NCBI RefSeq assembly: GCF_021028955.1
Contig: NZ_JAIWPE010000058.1
Location: 44,283-108,282 of the forward strand
Source: Salipaludibacillus sp. CUR1
GTDB taxonomy: Bacteria > Bacillota > Bacilli > Bacillales > Salisediminibacteriaceae
Direction of reading: 5' to 3'
Length of the DNA stretch: 64,000 bases
Each line of letters opens with the position of its first letter. Positions within the stretch are counted from its first letter, which is position 1. The notes beneath the pieces are model-generated. The model was given only the letters and a program-made list of their open reading frames with translations, made no database searches and had not been told where the DNA came from. Positions 50,397 through 59,659 of the stretch are shown in pieces. Made by a program: the position numbers and the translations under genes.

Positions 50397-51398
50397 ATGA
50401 TTTCTTATACAATACGACGGCTGCTTATGCTGATACCTGTGCTGATTGGCATGTCACTAATCACATTTTCTATTATTCACCTTATTCCCGGAAATCCGGC
50501 TCAGACCATTTTAGGTGAACAGGCGACTCCCCAGGCAATTGAACAGCTTGAAGAGCAGCTGGGTTTAAATGAACCTTACTTCGTTCAATACGGGAATTAT
50601 ATGATGGGTTTATTGCAAGGCGATCTGGGTACGTCCCTCAGAACAAAAGCAAGTATATCATCCGAGATATGGCCGTATCTTGCTGCAACTATTGAATTAA
50701 CCATCTTTGCCATGGTTTTTGCGGTAATAGTCGGAGTGAACGCCGGCATTATCAGTGCCTGGAAACAAAACTCTCTGTTTGATTATACGAGTATGCTCAT
50801 TGCCCTTATTGGGGTTTCAATGCCGATTTTTTGGCTCGGTTTATTAGAACAATGGATTTTCGCTCAAAATCTGGGCTGGCTCCCAGCGTTTGGCCGGGGA
50901 AATCCACGGGATCCAGTTGAGACAGTAACCAACTTTTATTTGCTGGATTCGATTATTAACGGACGGCCTGACCAGCTTTGGACTTCTTTTAAACACTTAA
51001 TTCTTCCGGGAGTCGCGCTTGGAACGATACCAATGGCTATTATCGCCAGAATGACTCGATCCAGCATGCTTGAAGTATTACGTTCCGACTATATCCGTAC
51101 GGTTGAAGCAAAGGGATCTCATACTTTATCAGTCGTTTACCGGCATGGGTTTAAAAATGCTGTCATTCCAGTGCTGACGGTTGTAGGACTGCAGACCGGC
51201 ACTTTACTGGGGGGAGCGATTTTAACAGAAACGATTTTCAGCTGGCCCGGAGTAGGAAGATACGTATATGAAGCCATTGGAAACAGGGATTATCCTGTCA
51301 TTCAATCCGGTATTATTGTCATAGCTACTATTTTCGTATTTATTAATCTGATCGTCGACCTTCTATATACGTATATTGACCCTAGAATCAAATATTAA
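50397..51398 (+). CDS. peptide ABC importer permease (OppB/DppB family)
   Basis: 333 residues, six membrane helices. MISYTIRRLLMLIPVLIGMSLITFSIIHLIPGNPA at the N-terminus and the EAA loop EAKGSHTLSVVYRHGFKNAVIPVLT near residues 241-265 are typical. TGGAGGTGAG precedes the ATG. Works with the next gene product. Confidence 0.94.
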   Translation: MISYTIRRLLMLIPVLIGMSLITFSIIHLIPGNPAQTILGEQATPQAIEQLEEQLGLNEPYFVQYGNYMMGLLQGDLGTSLRTKASISSEIWPYLAATIELTIFAMVFAVIVGVNAGIISAWKQNSLFDYTSMLIALIGVSMPIFWLGLLEQWIFAQNLGWLPAFGRGNPRDPVETVTNFYLLDSIINGRPDQLWTSFKHLILPGVALGTIPMAIIARMTRSSMLEVLRSDYIRTVEAKGSHTLSVVYRHGFKNAVIPVLTVVGLQTGTLLGGAILTETIFSWPGVGRYVYEAIGNRDYPVIQSGIIVIATIFVFINLIVDLLYTYIDPRIKY

Positions 51399-51417
51399 TA
51401 AAAGGGGGGAGTGTATA

Positions 51418-52338
51418 ATGGAATCCGTTACTCCTGTAAAAAAGCAGCCAATGCCCGGTCCTGAAAATCAGGAACCCCATATAACAGAAACTGAATCCAT
51501 TTCACCTTGGAAAGAAGCCTTTTGGCAGCTTAGAAAAAATAAACTTGCGATCGTGGGCCTTTTCATTATTATCTTTTTTATAATGATAGCGATTTTCGCT
51601 CCCTTTTTAACGAGCTATTCCTATCAGACTTTAAATGCTGCAGACAGGTTGCAGGGCCCTTCTGCACAATACTGGTTCGGTACCGATGATTTAGGGCGTG
51701 ACATTTTTACCCGTATTGTATATGGAGCAAGAATATCTTTAATGGTTGGTTTTTTCGCAGTCACAGGCGCGTTAATTTTTGGCTCATTCCTTGGAATTCT
51801 GGCAGGTTATTTCGGCAGATGGGTAGATATGCTGATTTCCCGTATTTTTGATATCATGCTCGCTTTTCCAAGTATTTTGCTTGCTATAGCCATTGTAGCT
51901 ATTTTAGGCCCCTCTCTGCAAAATGCTCTTATAGCTATCGCTATTATAAACGTTCCTATTTTCGGACGTCTTGTGAGATCTAAAGTTATTTCTATCAGGC
52001 AGGAAGAATATATAATGGCCGCCAAAGCCCAGGGAATGAAAAATGGGCGTATTCTTTTCCACCACGTCCTCCCAAACAGCCTCGCACCAATTATCGTTCA
52101 GGCAACATTAGGATTTGGAACAGCTATCCTGGAGGCGGCAGCTTTAGGATTTCTCGGTCTGGGGGCTCAGCCTCCGACACCGGAATGGGGAAGGATGCTT
52201 TCTGATTCCAGACAGTACATCCAAAGCGCCCCTTGGACAGTTCTGTTTCCAGGATTGTCAATTATGCTTGTCGTTCTTGGTTTTAATATGATAGGAGACG
52301 GTTTAAGGGATGCATTGGATCCAAAGATGAAAAATTAA
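51418..52338 (+). CDS. peptide ABC importer permease (OppC/DppC family)
   Basis: 306 residues. A Pro/Glu-rich cytoplasmic start (PVKKQPMPGPENQEPHITE), the OppC_N helix (LRKNKLAIVGLFIIIFF), FGTDDLGRDIFTRIVYGARISL, and the EAA loop AAKAQGMKNGRILFHHVLPNSLAPI. ATG at 51418 with GGGGGGAG upstream, 19 bases after the preceding stop. Confidence 0.94.
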   Translation: MESVTPVKKQPMPGPENQEPHITETESISPWKEAFWQLRKNKLAIVGLFIIIFFIMIAIFAPFLTSYSYQTLNAADRLQGPSAQYWFGTDDLGRDIFTRIVYGARISLMVGFFAVTGALIFGSFLGILAGYFGRWVDMLISRIFDIMLAFPSILLAIAIVAILGPSLQNALIAIAIINVPIFGRLVRSKVISIRQEEYIMAAKAQGMKNGRILFHHVLPNSLAPIIVQATLGFGTAILEAAALGFLGLGAQPPTPEWGRMLSDSRQYIQSAPWTVLFPGLSIMLVVLGFNMIGDGLRDALDPKMKN

Positions 52339-52437
52339 CCTGAAATTATTCTTATTAAGGACATCTCTTCTGTACGGCAAAATGTTTTTAAACCTTTTGC
52401 CCGCTGGAGGGATGTTTTTATATTGAAACGCAGCATA

Positions 52438-52483
52438 AAGCAGCATTTAGCAAAGGACAGTCAATCTGCTGTTTTTTTGTTTG
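52438..52483 (+). terminator. probable terminator of the importer operon
   Basis: AAAGCAGCA-type arm (about 52438-52446) can pair with TGCTG before T7 (about 52470-52481). Weak stem but good T-run. Confidence 0.45.
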
Positions 52484-52544
52484 GCAGACCAGTGCTGTAT
52501 ATTGTTAAATAGATATATGTTGGAAATAGAGAGAAGGAACACAT

Positions 52545-53963
52545 ATGGATACATATCAAAAGAAAATTGTCACAGCCCTTATTATTGCGACTTTTCTGGC
52601 TGCAATTGAAGTAACAGTTATTAGCACTGCTATGCCTGTTATTGCCCGTGATTTGGGAGGTCTTGATCTCATTAGCTGGGTCTTCGCTATTTATCTGTTA
52701 ACTTATGCGGTTATGACTCCTATTTTCGGTAAACTCGCAGACTTGTTTGGAAGGAAAAAAATATTTATAACCGGAGCAGCGTTATTTTTAACGGGATCAG
52801 CTCTTTGCGGTCTGTCTCAATCCATGGAACAGCTGATTATGTTCAGGGCTGTACAGGGAGTTGGAGCCGGCGCCTTAATGCCCATGACCTTTACGATTGT
52901 TGGGGATGTATTTACCTACGAGAAGCGGGCGAAAGCACAGGCAGTAATTGGATCTATATGGGGCATTGCCGGTATTTTCGGGCCGCTCGCAGGTGGTTTT
53001 TTTGTTGACTTTTTAACATGGCACTGGATTTTCTATATTAATATTCCATTCGGCCTTCTGGCAATGTATCTAATTGGAAAAAATCTGGAGGAAAAGATAG
53101 AAAAGCGGAAGCGTTCCATTGATTATGGCGGAGCTGTTACTTTTATCATCGGAACTGGTGCTTTATTATATGCGCTGCTTTCAGGAGGCAATGACATAGC
53201 ATGGAATGACGAGGCGATGTTTTACTTGTTTGGCACCGCGTTTGTGTTTTTAAGTCTCTTTGTTGTGATTCAATTAAATGCGCCCGACCCCATGATCCCA
53301 TTCCGCTTATTTAAAAACCGGTATTTACTTATAGCCAATATTTGCGGCTTGCTGATGGGCGGGATTTTAATAGGGCTGACAGCTTATTTACCATTATGGG
53401 TCCAAGGGGTCCTTCTGTTAGCAGCAACCTCATCTGGCCTTACATTAATTCCTATGTCTCTAGGATGGCCTTTAGGTGCTTATTTAAGCGGCCAGTTTAT
53501 CGTCAGGCTTGGAACCAAATCGATTTCTCTTGCCGGAGTATCCCTAATAGCTTTGGGTACACTGGCACTTACTTTTATCACCAGCGGAACTCCTAATGTC
53601 CTGCTTATTATTATCATGTTTTTTGTCGGGTTAGGGTTTGGATTGGCAATGACCGTTTTTACAGTTATTGTTCAATCATCTGTAACATGGGATAACCGTG
53701 GGACAGCAGCTTCGACAAATGCTTTTTTGCGTACATTAGGCCAAACATTGGGTATCACTGTTTTAGGCGCCATTCTCAACCAGCATATAGGCGGGCAGAC
53801 GAATAACGGCACGCACGTTGAACCGGATATCCTTGCAGCTGGTCTCCAGTCTGTATTTATGATTTTATTTATTCTTGCATTACTTTGTGTGATTATCACC
53901 TCTCTGCTTCCTCAAAAGCAGCCTGAATTTGCTGAAAAATCGGCGTCTAAAGAAGCCTTATAA
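52545..53963 (+). CDS. MFS multidrug exporter, DHA2 (14-helix, EmrB/QacA) family
   Basis: 472 residues, about 14 membrane helices. Motif A-like GKLADLFGRKKIF (about 61-73), motif C-type GIAGIFGPLAGGFFVD, and the start LIIATFLAAIEVTVISTAMPVIARDL (motif D1) identify a proton-driven drug:H+ antiporter. Substrate unknown; no TetR regulator is adjacent. GAGAGAAGGA precedes the ATG. Confidence 0.92.
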   Translation: MDTYQKKIVTALIIATFLAAIEVTVISTAMPVIARDLGGLDLISWVFAIYLLTYAVMTPIFGKLADLFGRKKIFITGAALFLTGSALCGLSQSMEQLIMFRAVQGVGAGALMPMTFTIVGDVFTYEKRAKAQAVIGSIWGIAGIFGPLAGGFFVDFLTWHWIFYINIPFGLLAMYLIGKNLEEKIEKRKRSIDYGGAVTFIIGTGALLYALLSGGNDIAWNDEAMFYLFGTAFVFLSLFVVIQLNAPDPMIPFRLFKNRYLLIANICGLLMGGILIGLTAYLPLWVQGVLLLAATSSGLTLIPMSLGWPLGAYLSGQFIVRLGTKSISLAGVSLIALGTLALTFITSGTPNVLLIIIMFFVGLGFGLAMTVFTVIVQSSVTWDNRGTAASTNAFLRTLGQTLGITVLGAILNQHIGGQTNNGTHVEPDILAAGLQSVFMILFILALLCVIITSLLPQKQPEFAEKSASKEAL

Positions 53964-54101
53964 ACAGACAATCAGATCTGTAACAAGTTAAGGTGTGAAC
54001 AGTAAAAGGTGGGCTCTTAAAAAAAATGCCATATCTACTGTTTAGACTTTAGAAAATAAAGGAAAAAGCCAACTGGAAATATTTTTTAAGGAGGCTTTTT
54101 G

Positions 54102-55550
54102 ATGCATAAACATCAGATTTATATTAATGGCGAATATGTGGATTCAACATCACAGAAGACAATCGATATTGAAAACCCTGCTACTGAACAAGTAATCTCA
54201 CAAATTTCGGAAGGCTCGGAAGAAGATGCAGACAACGCAGTACAAGCTGCATTTAGAGCTCAGAAAGAATGGGGGCAAACGCCTTCTGTGGAAAGAGGAG
54301 AAATTGTACGGGACATTGGCTTAAAGTTAAAAGAAAACAGAGATAATTTTATTGAAATTTTAATAGAAGAGCAGGGGAAAAGCTATGAAATGGCCAGTGG
54401 CGAGGTGGATCTCGCAATTGATTACTTCCAGTACATGTCTGAATGGGCCCGCCGTATAGAAGGGGAGATCTTGCCAAGCGACAGGCCTAATGAAAACATT
54501 TTTATTCACAAACGGCCAATAGGTGTAGTCGCTGGTATTATACCTTGGAATTTTCCTGTGTTTATTTTGGCCCGTAAAGTAGCGACATCACTTGTTGCCG
54601 GGTGTACGATTGTTATTAAACCGAGTCAGCAGACACCTAACACGGCGGCAGCTTTTACAAAGATGGTTCACGATATGGATATACTTCCTAAAGGGGTATA
54701 TAACTTCATTACCGGTAAAGGCTCTACAATCGGCAATGTCCTTGCTTCCCATGAAAAAGTGGACATGGTAACGATGACTGGAAGTATTCCGGCAGGCATA
54801 AAAGTTATGGAAGCAGCGGCTCAGAATATTACAAAAGTGAACCTCGAGTTAGGCGGAAAAGCTCCTGCAATTGTTACAAAATACGCAGATCTTGACTTAG
54901 CAGTTAAGAATATATCAAAAAGCCGGATCATTAATGCCGGTCAGGCATGTACCAATGCAGAGAGAGTTTACGTTCATGAGGATGTGGCAGAAGATTTTAA
55001 AAACAGACTTACTAGGGAAATGTCTGAAGTGACTTATGGAGATCCTAAACTGGATGACAGTCTGGATATGGGGCCCCTTGTAAGCGGGGACCGTCTTGAA
55101 GAAGTAGATGAGATGGTTAAAGAGGCTGTAAATGAAGGTGCTGAAATAGCGACTGGGGGAGAACGGGCTTCAGGAGAGAGAGGCTATTTTTATAAACCTA
55201 CAGTGCTCACGAATGTCTCCCATACTATGAAAGTTATTCAGGAAGAGATTTTTGGTCCGGTGCTTCCTGTTGTAGTATATAAAGATATAAATGAAGCCAT
55301 TGATATGGCAAACGACTCAGATTATGGCTTGTCTTCGTCTGTTTATACGGAGAATTACCACGAAGCTATGAAATTGACAAACGGACTAAGGTTCGGGGAA
55401 ACATTTGTAAACCGGGAGAATTTTGAAGCTGTCCAGGGTTACCACGCAGGTTTCAGGAAATCAGGCATCGGAGGAGCTGACGGAAAGCACGGCCTTGAAG
55501 ATTTTCTTAGCACCCAGACTGTTTATATGGAATTTAAAAATAATATTTAA
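54102..55550 (+). CDS. aldehyde dehydrogenase (AldA-like)
   Basis: 482 residues. NAD-binding and catalytic parts are complete: IIPWNFPVFILARK, MTGSIPAG, general base Glu in LELGGKAP (about 249), nucleophile Cys283 in NAGQACTNAERV, then EEIFGPVLPV. The NAGQACTNAERV form is usual for lactaldehyde/glycolaldehyde dehydrogenase (AldA) proteins. It oxidises an aldehyde to the acid with NAD+. Actual substrate inferred only. ATG at 54102 with AAGGAGG seven bases upstream. Confidence 0.92.
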   Translation: MHKHQIYINGEYVDSTSQKTIDIENPATEQVISQISEGSEEDADNAVQAAFRAQKEWGQTPSVERGEIVRDIGLKLKENRDNFIEILIEEQGKSYEMASGEVDLAIDYFQYMSEWARRIEGEILPSDRPNENIFIHKRPIGVVAGIIPWNFPVFILARKVATSLVAGCTIVIKPSQQTPNTAAAFTKMVHDMDILPKGVYNFITGKGSTIGNVLASHEKVDMVTMTGSIPAGIKVMEAAAQNITKVNLELGGKAPAIVTKYADLDLAVKNISKSRIINAGQACTNAERVYVHEDVAEDFKNRLTREMSEVTYGDPKLDDSLDMGPLVSGDRLEEVDEMVKEAVNEGAEIATGGERASGERGYFYKPTVLTNVSHTMKVIQEEIFGPVLPVVVYKDINEAIDMANDSDYGLSSSVYTENYHEAMKLTNGLRFGETFVNRENFEAVQGYHAGFRKSGIGGADGKHGLEDFLSTQTVYMEFKNNI

Positions 55551-55559
55551 TTTTATTGC

Positions 55560-55588
55560 GGAGCTGTCCTGTACGACAGCTCCTTTTT
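55560..55588 (+). terminator. terminator after aldehyde dehydrogenase
   Basis: GGAGCTGTC (55560-55568), 6-nt loop, GACAGCTCC (55575-55583), T5. Confidence 0.9.
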
Positions 55589-55941
55589 AATTCGCCTGGT
55601 ACACTAAATTCTTAATTAAAAAAATCGAACAAGTATTCCCTTTGTGAGGATTATCGACTATAATTTTATTTAACAAACCTCGCTTAAGACTCTTCTGTAT
55701 AAATAATATAACCCTGATTTTTTGACGCATTTCTCCGCGCTTTCCATTAATTAGACACTTACCTCTTAAAATCTACCGGGACTCCTTTTTTCATTAAGTT
55801 AGTTTTGTGCAGACCTATCATATACATATCCTGCGGAAATGCATGAGCCAATATGGTTGTTGAAGTGTGTTCGAACATCATAGCTAAAGGACTTTCAGGA
55901 GTCTTTAGAGACGGTTTGATCTTTTAAAGGAGATGGTGATC
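55589..55941. other. intergenic region without recognised features
   Basis: About 350 AT-rich bases. No frame with a ribosome site, hairpin or repeat stands out. Confidence 0.4.
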
Positions 55942-56322
55942 ATGGGATTGGATATGTACCTTATTAAGAAAAATGAAAAGGACTCAGGTAAACCTGAAGA
56001 TGATGTGGTTCTATACTGGCGAAAGGCTAACCAGATACATAACTGGTTTGTCAGAAACATACAAAATGGGGAAGATAAATGTAATATTTATGAAGTCAGC
56101 AGAGAGGATCTGGTTACCCTCTACCGCTGCTGCCGTTCAGTTATGCGACAGAAGCATAAAGCGCACGAAATTCTCCCTACTATGGAGGGGTTTTTCTTTG
56201 GAAATACAGAATATGACACTTATTTTTTCCAGGAAGTTAAGCGGACAAGAGATGAATTAAAGGATATTATCACTACTTTTGATTTCCGTAATGAAAAGTT
56301 GTATTACACAAGCTGGTGGTAA
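55942..56322 (+). CDS. conserved hypothetical protein (MGLDMYL / GFFFG family)
   Basis: 126 residues from the ATG at 55942, which has AAAGGAG nine bases upstream; an ATG at 55933 abuts that site. The protein starts GLDMYLIKKN and contains YWRKANQIHNWFVRNIQNGEDKC, VSREDLVTLYRCC and LPTMEGFFFGNTEYDTYF. This pattern is shared by a widely scattered family often found in phages and plasmids; its function is unknown. It stands alone. Codon use looks like its neighbours, so recent transfer is not evident. Confidence 0.75.
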   Translation: MGLDMYLIKKNEKDSGKPEDDVVLYWRKANQIHNWFVRNIQNGEDKCNIYEVSREDLVTLYRCCRSVMRQKHKAHEILPTMEGFFFGNTEYDTYFFQEVKRTRDELKDIITTFDFRNEKLYYTSWW

Positions 56323-56492
56323 AAAGTAATAAACTGTCTTTCAGTTTTCAGACCGTTATTTTATGCACTCTTATCAGATGGCCTTTGTGAAATTAATGCA
56401 AATTATTTCAGTTTTCTGCCAGAATGCTGGTTAGGACTGATAAACTGTACAAGAGATTTGCAGAGAATAAATCAAGCAGGGGGGTGGAGTGA

Positions 56493-57758
56493 ATAGTCAG
56501 GAAAATTAACCTGGTTTTAAGCAGCTTATTTTTCCTCCTCATTTATTTTTTATCGCCACTGGGTTCGCATGCAAACGAAGAGGAAGAGATCCTCTTCTAT
56601 CTTTGGAGCAAGACGTGCCCTGTTTGTGAAGCATCGAGCAAATATCTGGATGAGATTGAAGATCATACCGGCATTTTAATTGAGCGTATAGAAGTTAATG
56701 AGGAAAGAGACAGATTTATAGAAGTAATAAACCGTTATGAAATAGATGCGCATTCAGTCCCTTTGTTTATATATAAGGGCAAAACATTAACCGGATTCAA
56801 TGATATTGTGAAAAGTTCTTTAAATGGCCTTCTGCTGGAAGGGGAAGAAAATGAAAAGCCGGAATTTCAAGACGGAGATACATGCTCGGGGGAGGAAGAA
56901 AGCAACTGTACTTTTTCAAAAAAAGAAACTGAGGATAAAGAGATGGAATTATTCGGTTTTAACATTACCGATTATTCCCTTTTAATGACCACTCTACTTA
57001 TAGGAGCAATAGATGGATTTAATCCTTGTTCATTATGGGCATTAATGTTTCTTATCAGTATGATTGTGAGACTGAATTCCAGGAAAATAATTCTGGCTGC
57101 AGGACTAACCTTTGTAGGAACGGTTTCATTTATTTACGGTATGTTTATATTAGGAACTTTTGCCATAGTTGTGAATATAATTGATTATTTCTGGATAAGA
57201 GTTTTACTGTTTATAATCGCTTCAGCTTTTGCTGCAGTAAATATAAAAGAAGGGGTTATGAAAGGTCCTGCCCAGTTTACTTTCTCAATATCCGGCAGTA
57301 ATAAAAAACAGTTTATAAAGCTTATAAGAGAAAAAATGATTTTCTCAGGTAAAATCGGTCCGTTGATCATGGCTTCTATCTTAATCGGCACTTTTGCTTC
57401 TTTAATTGAATTGCCGTGTACAGCAGGTTTCCCAGTTATATGGAATGGTATAATGTCAGATCAGAGCGTGGGAACGAAAACGTATGTTTTTTATCTGATA
57501 ATATACATAGCCATGTATATGCTAATAGAAATAGCCGTTGTATCTGGTATGGTTATAACGATGAAAAAAACGTTTATGACAGAAGAGACTGGGAAAGCAC
57601 TAAAATTCATTTCCGGGACTCTTATGGGTTATTTGGCGATAGTTCTTTTATTAGGTAAATCATATATGAACGACATAACTTTAGTAGGCGGCGGTTCTTT
57701 AGCGGTAATCCTTCTGTCTTTGACGGTTATTTATATCCGTAAACTTTTTCGCCGCTAA
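56493..57758 (+). CDS. thioredoxin-like / CcdA-DsbD-type membrane redox fusion, apparent ATA start
   Basis: 421 residues if started at the ATA at 56493. Residues 1-27 form a clear signal peptide (VRKINLVLSSLFFLLIYFL...GSHA), 31-110 a thioredoxin-like domain with CPVC (42-45) and cis-Pro motif SVP (Pro90), 120-150 an acidic linker with two more Cys (131, 139), and 160-421 a multi-helix CcdA-like domain with redox Cys in FNPCSLW (179) and ELPCTAGFP (309). It should carry electrons across the membrane to extracytoplasmic disulfides. The frame is closed by TGA just before the ATA, and no ATG, GTG or TTG exists before codon 91. GGGGGTGGAG lies at the right distance. Confidence 0.75.
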   Translation: MVRKINLVLSSLFFLLIYFLSPLGSHANEEEEILFYLWSKTCPVCEASSKYLDEIEDHTGILIERIEVNEERDRFIEVINRYEIDAHSVPLFIYKGKTLTGFNDIVKSSLNGLLLEGEENEKPEFQDGDTCSGEEESNCTFSKKETEDKEMELFGFNITDYSLLMTTLLIGAIDGFNPCSLWALMFLISMIVRLNSRKIILAAGLTFVGTVSFIYGMFILGTFAIVVNIIDYFWIRVLLFIIASAFAAVNIKEGVMKGPAQFTFSISGSNKKQFIKLIREKMIFSGKIGPLIMASILIGTFASLIELPCTAGFPVIWNGIMSDQSVGTKTYVFYLIIYIAMYMLIEIAVVSGMVITMKKTFMTEETGKALKFISGTLMGYLAIVLLLGKSYMNDITLVGGGSLAVILLSLTVIYIRKLFRR

Positions 57759-57768
57759 AGGTTACTTT

Positions 57769-57803
57769 TGAAAAGCCCTGCTATATAAACAGGGCTTTTC
57801 TTT
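57769..57803 (+). terminator. terminator after redox fusion gene
   Basis: AAAAGCCCTG pairs with CAGGGCTTTT around a 9-nt loop, with a short T-rich tail. Confidence 0.8.
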
Positions 57804-57808
57804 ACTGG

Positions 57809-57832
57809 AAATTTAAACGATCGTTTAAATTT
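57809..57832. promoter_or_regulatory. 24-bp perfect palindrome
   Basis: The sequence centred on AAACGATCGTTT reads identically on both strands over 24 bp. It lies between the redox-fusion terminator and the Na/Pi cotransporter gene, so it could be an operator for the latter. Confidence 0.4.
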
Positions 57833-57951
57833 TTATGCCTGAAAAAGGAATTTACTGTAAAAAATCCATTGAATTCAGACATTTATTAACTTTTCATAAT
57901 GAAATATGGTATTTTAAATTTAGAATACTTACCTGGGGACAAGGGGAAGGA

Positions 57952-59550
57952 TTGAGTGGCATTTTGGAAACGTTTGGTTTAATTTTCGGTGGTATAGGTC
58001 TTTTCCTGCTGGGAATGAATTTTATGACTGAAGGCTTAAAATCAATGGCAGGGGAAACATTGAAAGACAGGTTGAAAAAGTTTACAGGAGGGATATTCAG
58101 TTCTATATTTTCCGGTGCCGTTTTGACAGCCTTAATTCAGTCATCCAGTGCCACAACTTTTATGACTATAGGCTTTGTGAGTGCCGGCTTGCTTTCATTC
58201 AGTCAGTCACTTGGCGTCATTATAGGGGCGAATGTGGGAAGTACAAGCACGGGCTGGATTGTATCGGCTATCGGGTTTCAAATAAACATGAGTATGCTGG
58301 CTCTTCCATTAATCGGAGCGGGCGTTGTTTTAAAACTTCTCTCAAAAAACAGATTTTCATCGCAAGGCCAGGCTATAACAGGTTTCGGGCTTCTTTTTTT
58401 AGGCATAGATATTTTGCAAAACGGTATGGGAGGTTTTACTGAGGTTATTGATTTATCCCAATTCCAAGGACAGGAATGGTGGTGGCTTCCAGTTTTAGTC
58501 ATAGTAGGAGCGGTGATGACTATCCTTCTGCAGTCATCGAGCGCAGCAGTAGTTACCACTTTAACGGCTCTACATACTGGCGCCATAGATTTTAATCAAG
58601 CCGCTTTATTAGTGATAGGACAGAATGTTGGAACCACTGCTAAAGCCTTTTTGGCAGCGATCGGCGGTACAGTGGCAGCTAAACGGACGGCCACAGCGCA
58701 CATTTTATTCAATCTTTTTACAGGTCTGATCGCTGTAATAGCATTACCGCTGCTCATTTATGCTGTCATGAGGACTGCAGAAACGTTTCAAGTGGAGGAT
58801 CCGGCTGTACAGCTAGCGATTTTCCATACACTTTTCAACATCTCGGGTGTTTTACTTATACTGCCAATCCTTAAATGGTTCAAAAAAGCTGTGAAATGGA
58901 TTATACCCGAGAAAAAGGAAACACCTTATATGACTTTTCTTGATGAGAGTGTGGCAGCAGTGGGGCCTGTAGCTCTCGAAGCGGTAAGAAGGGCTTTAAG
59001 GAAAATGCTGTATGATCTTGCCGCAGCAGGAAAGGAAATTCTGGATGACAGGACGGTTAAAGATTCCCATAGAGTAAAATTTCAGCAAGTGACCTTTGGG
59101 TTGTCAGAAATTCAGCAGTTTCTATCTACCATTAGAGCAAATGAGACATCTGTATCCGCTCTTGAATATAAACAGCAGGTGGCAATGGTTCATGCTGTTG
59201 ACCATATAGGACGGTTGTTAAAAGCACTTAAAGAAGCTGAGCATTATATACAGGGGATTCCAGACAGTAAAATTAACAAATTCATGAGAGACGTAGATGA
59301 ACTCTTTAATAGTGTCATTGCCCATAGTGAGGCACCGTCTGACAAAACAGTTGAAATGGCAGAAGAACGCTCAATGAAAATTGCCAATAGAAGAAGATAC
59401 AGCCGCCAGGAACTTTTAGAAGCTACAGTAAAAGAAAACCTTACTGTAGATGAAGGAATTAACGCCGTTCAGTTTATTCAATTTCTTGACCGTCTTGCTT
59501 ATCATACGTGGCGTGCTTTATACCATACTTCCGGGAGCAGAAATTCCTAG
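57952..59550 (+). CDS. Na/Pi cotransporter family protein with PhoU-like C-terminus
   Basis: 532 residues. Two PF02690 repeats with QSSSATT (about residues 63-69) and LQSSSAAVV (about 195-203), the sodium/phosphate binding QSSS motifs, lie in eight to nine helices. A cytoplasmic helical PhoU-like domain (about 370-530) follows. It may import or export phosphate with Na+. The TTG at 57952 was chosen: AAGGGGAAGG stands just before, and the family N-terminus (ILETFGLIFGGIGLFLLGMNFM) follows at once. An ATG at 57835 would add an atypical 39-residue stretch. Confidence 0.88.
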   Translation: MSGILETFGLIFGGIGLFLLGMNFMTEGLKSMAGETLKDRLKKFTGGIFSSIFSGAVLTALIQSSSATTFMTIGFVSAGLLSFSQSLGVIIGANVGSTSTGWIVSAIGFQINMSMLALPLIGAGVVLKLLSKNRFSSQGQAITGFGLLFLGIDILQNGMGGFTEVIDLSQFQGQEWWWLPVLVIVGAVMTILLQSSSAAVVTTLTALHTGAIDFNQAALLVIGQNVGTTAKAFLAAIGGTVAAKRTATAHILFNLFTGLIAVIALPLLIYAVMRTAETFQVEDPAVQLAIFHTLFNISGVLLILPILKWFKKAVKWIIPEKKETPYMTFLDESVAAVGPVALEAVRRALRKMLYDLAAAGKEILDDRTVKDSHRVKFQQVTFGLSEIQQFLSTIRANETSVSALEYKQQVAMVHAVDHIGRLLKALKEAEHYIQGIPDSKINKFMRDVDELFNSVIAHSEAPSDKTVEMAEERSMKIANRRRYSRQELLEATVKENLTVDEGINAVQFIQFLDRLAYHTWRALYHTSGSRNS

Positions 59551-59659
59551 TTTTCTCAATCCTTAGGAAGAAATTCTTAAATAATGTATAAAAATAAGTC
59601 TTTTCTATTAATTTACAATTTTCAGACGCTGGATTAGAATAGTGGGAGAGGTGATAACT

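Noticed and set aside
53342..53596. 84-codon alternative frame within the MFS gene
   Set aside because: Shadow of the exporter; composition not protein-like.
56763..57758. TTG at 56763 as start of the CcdA-like gene
   Set aside because: No ribosome site, and it would cut through a thioredoxin fold whose signal peptide and CPVC motif are intact upstream in the same frame.
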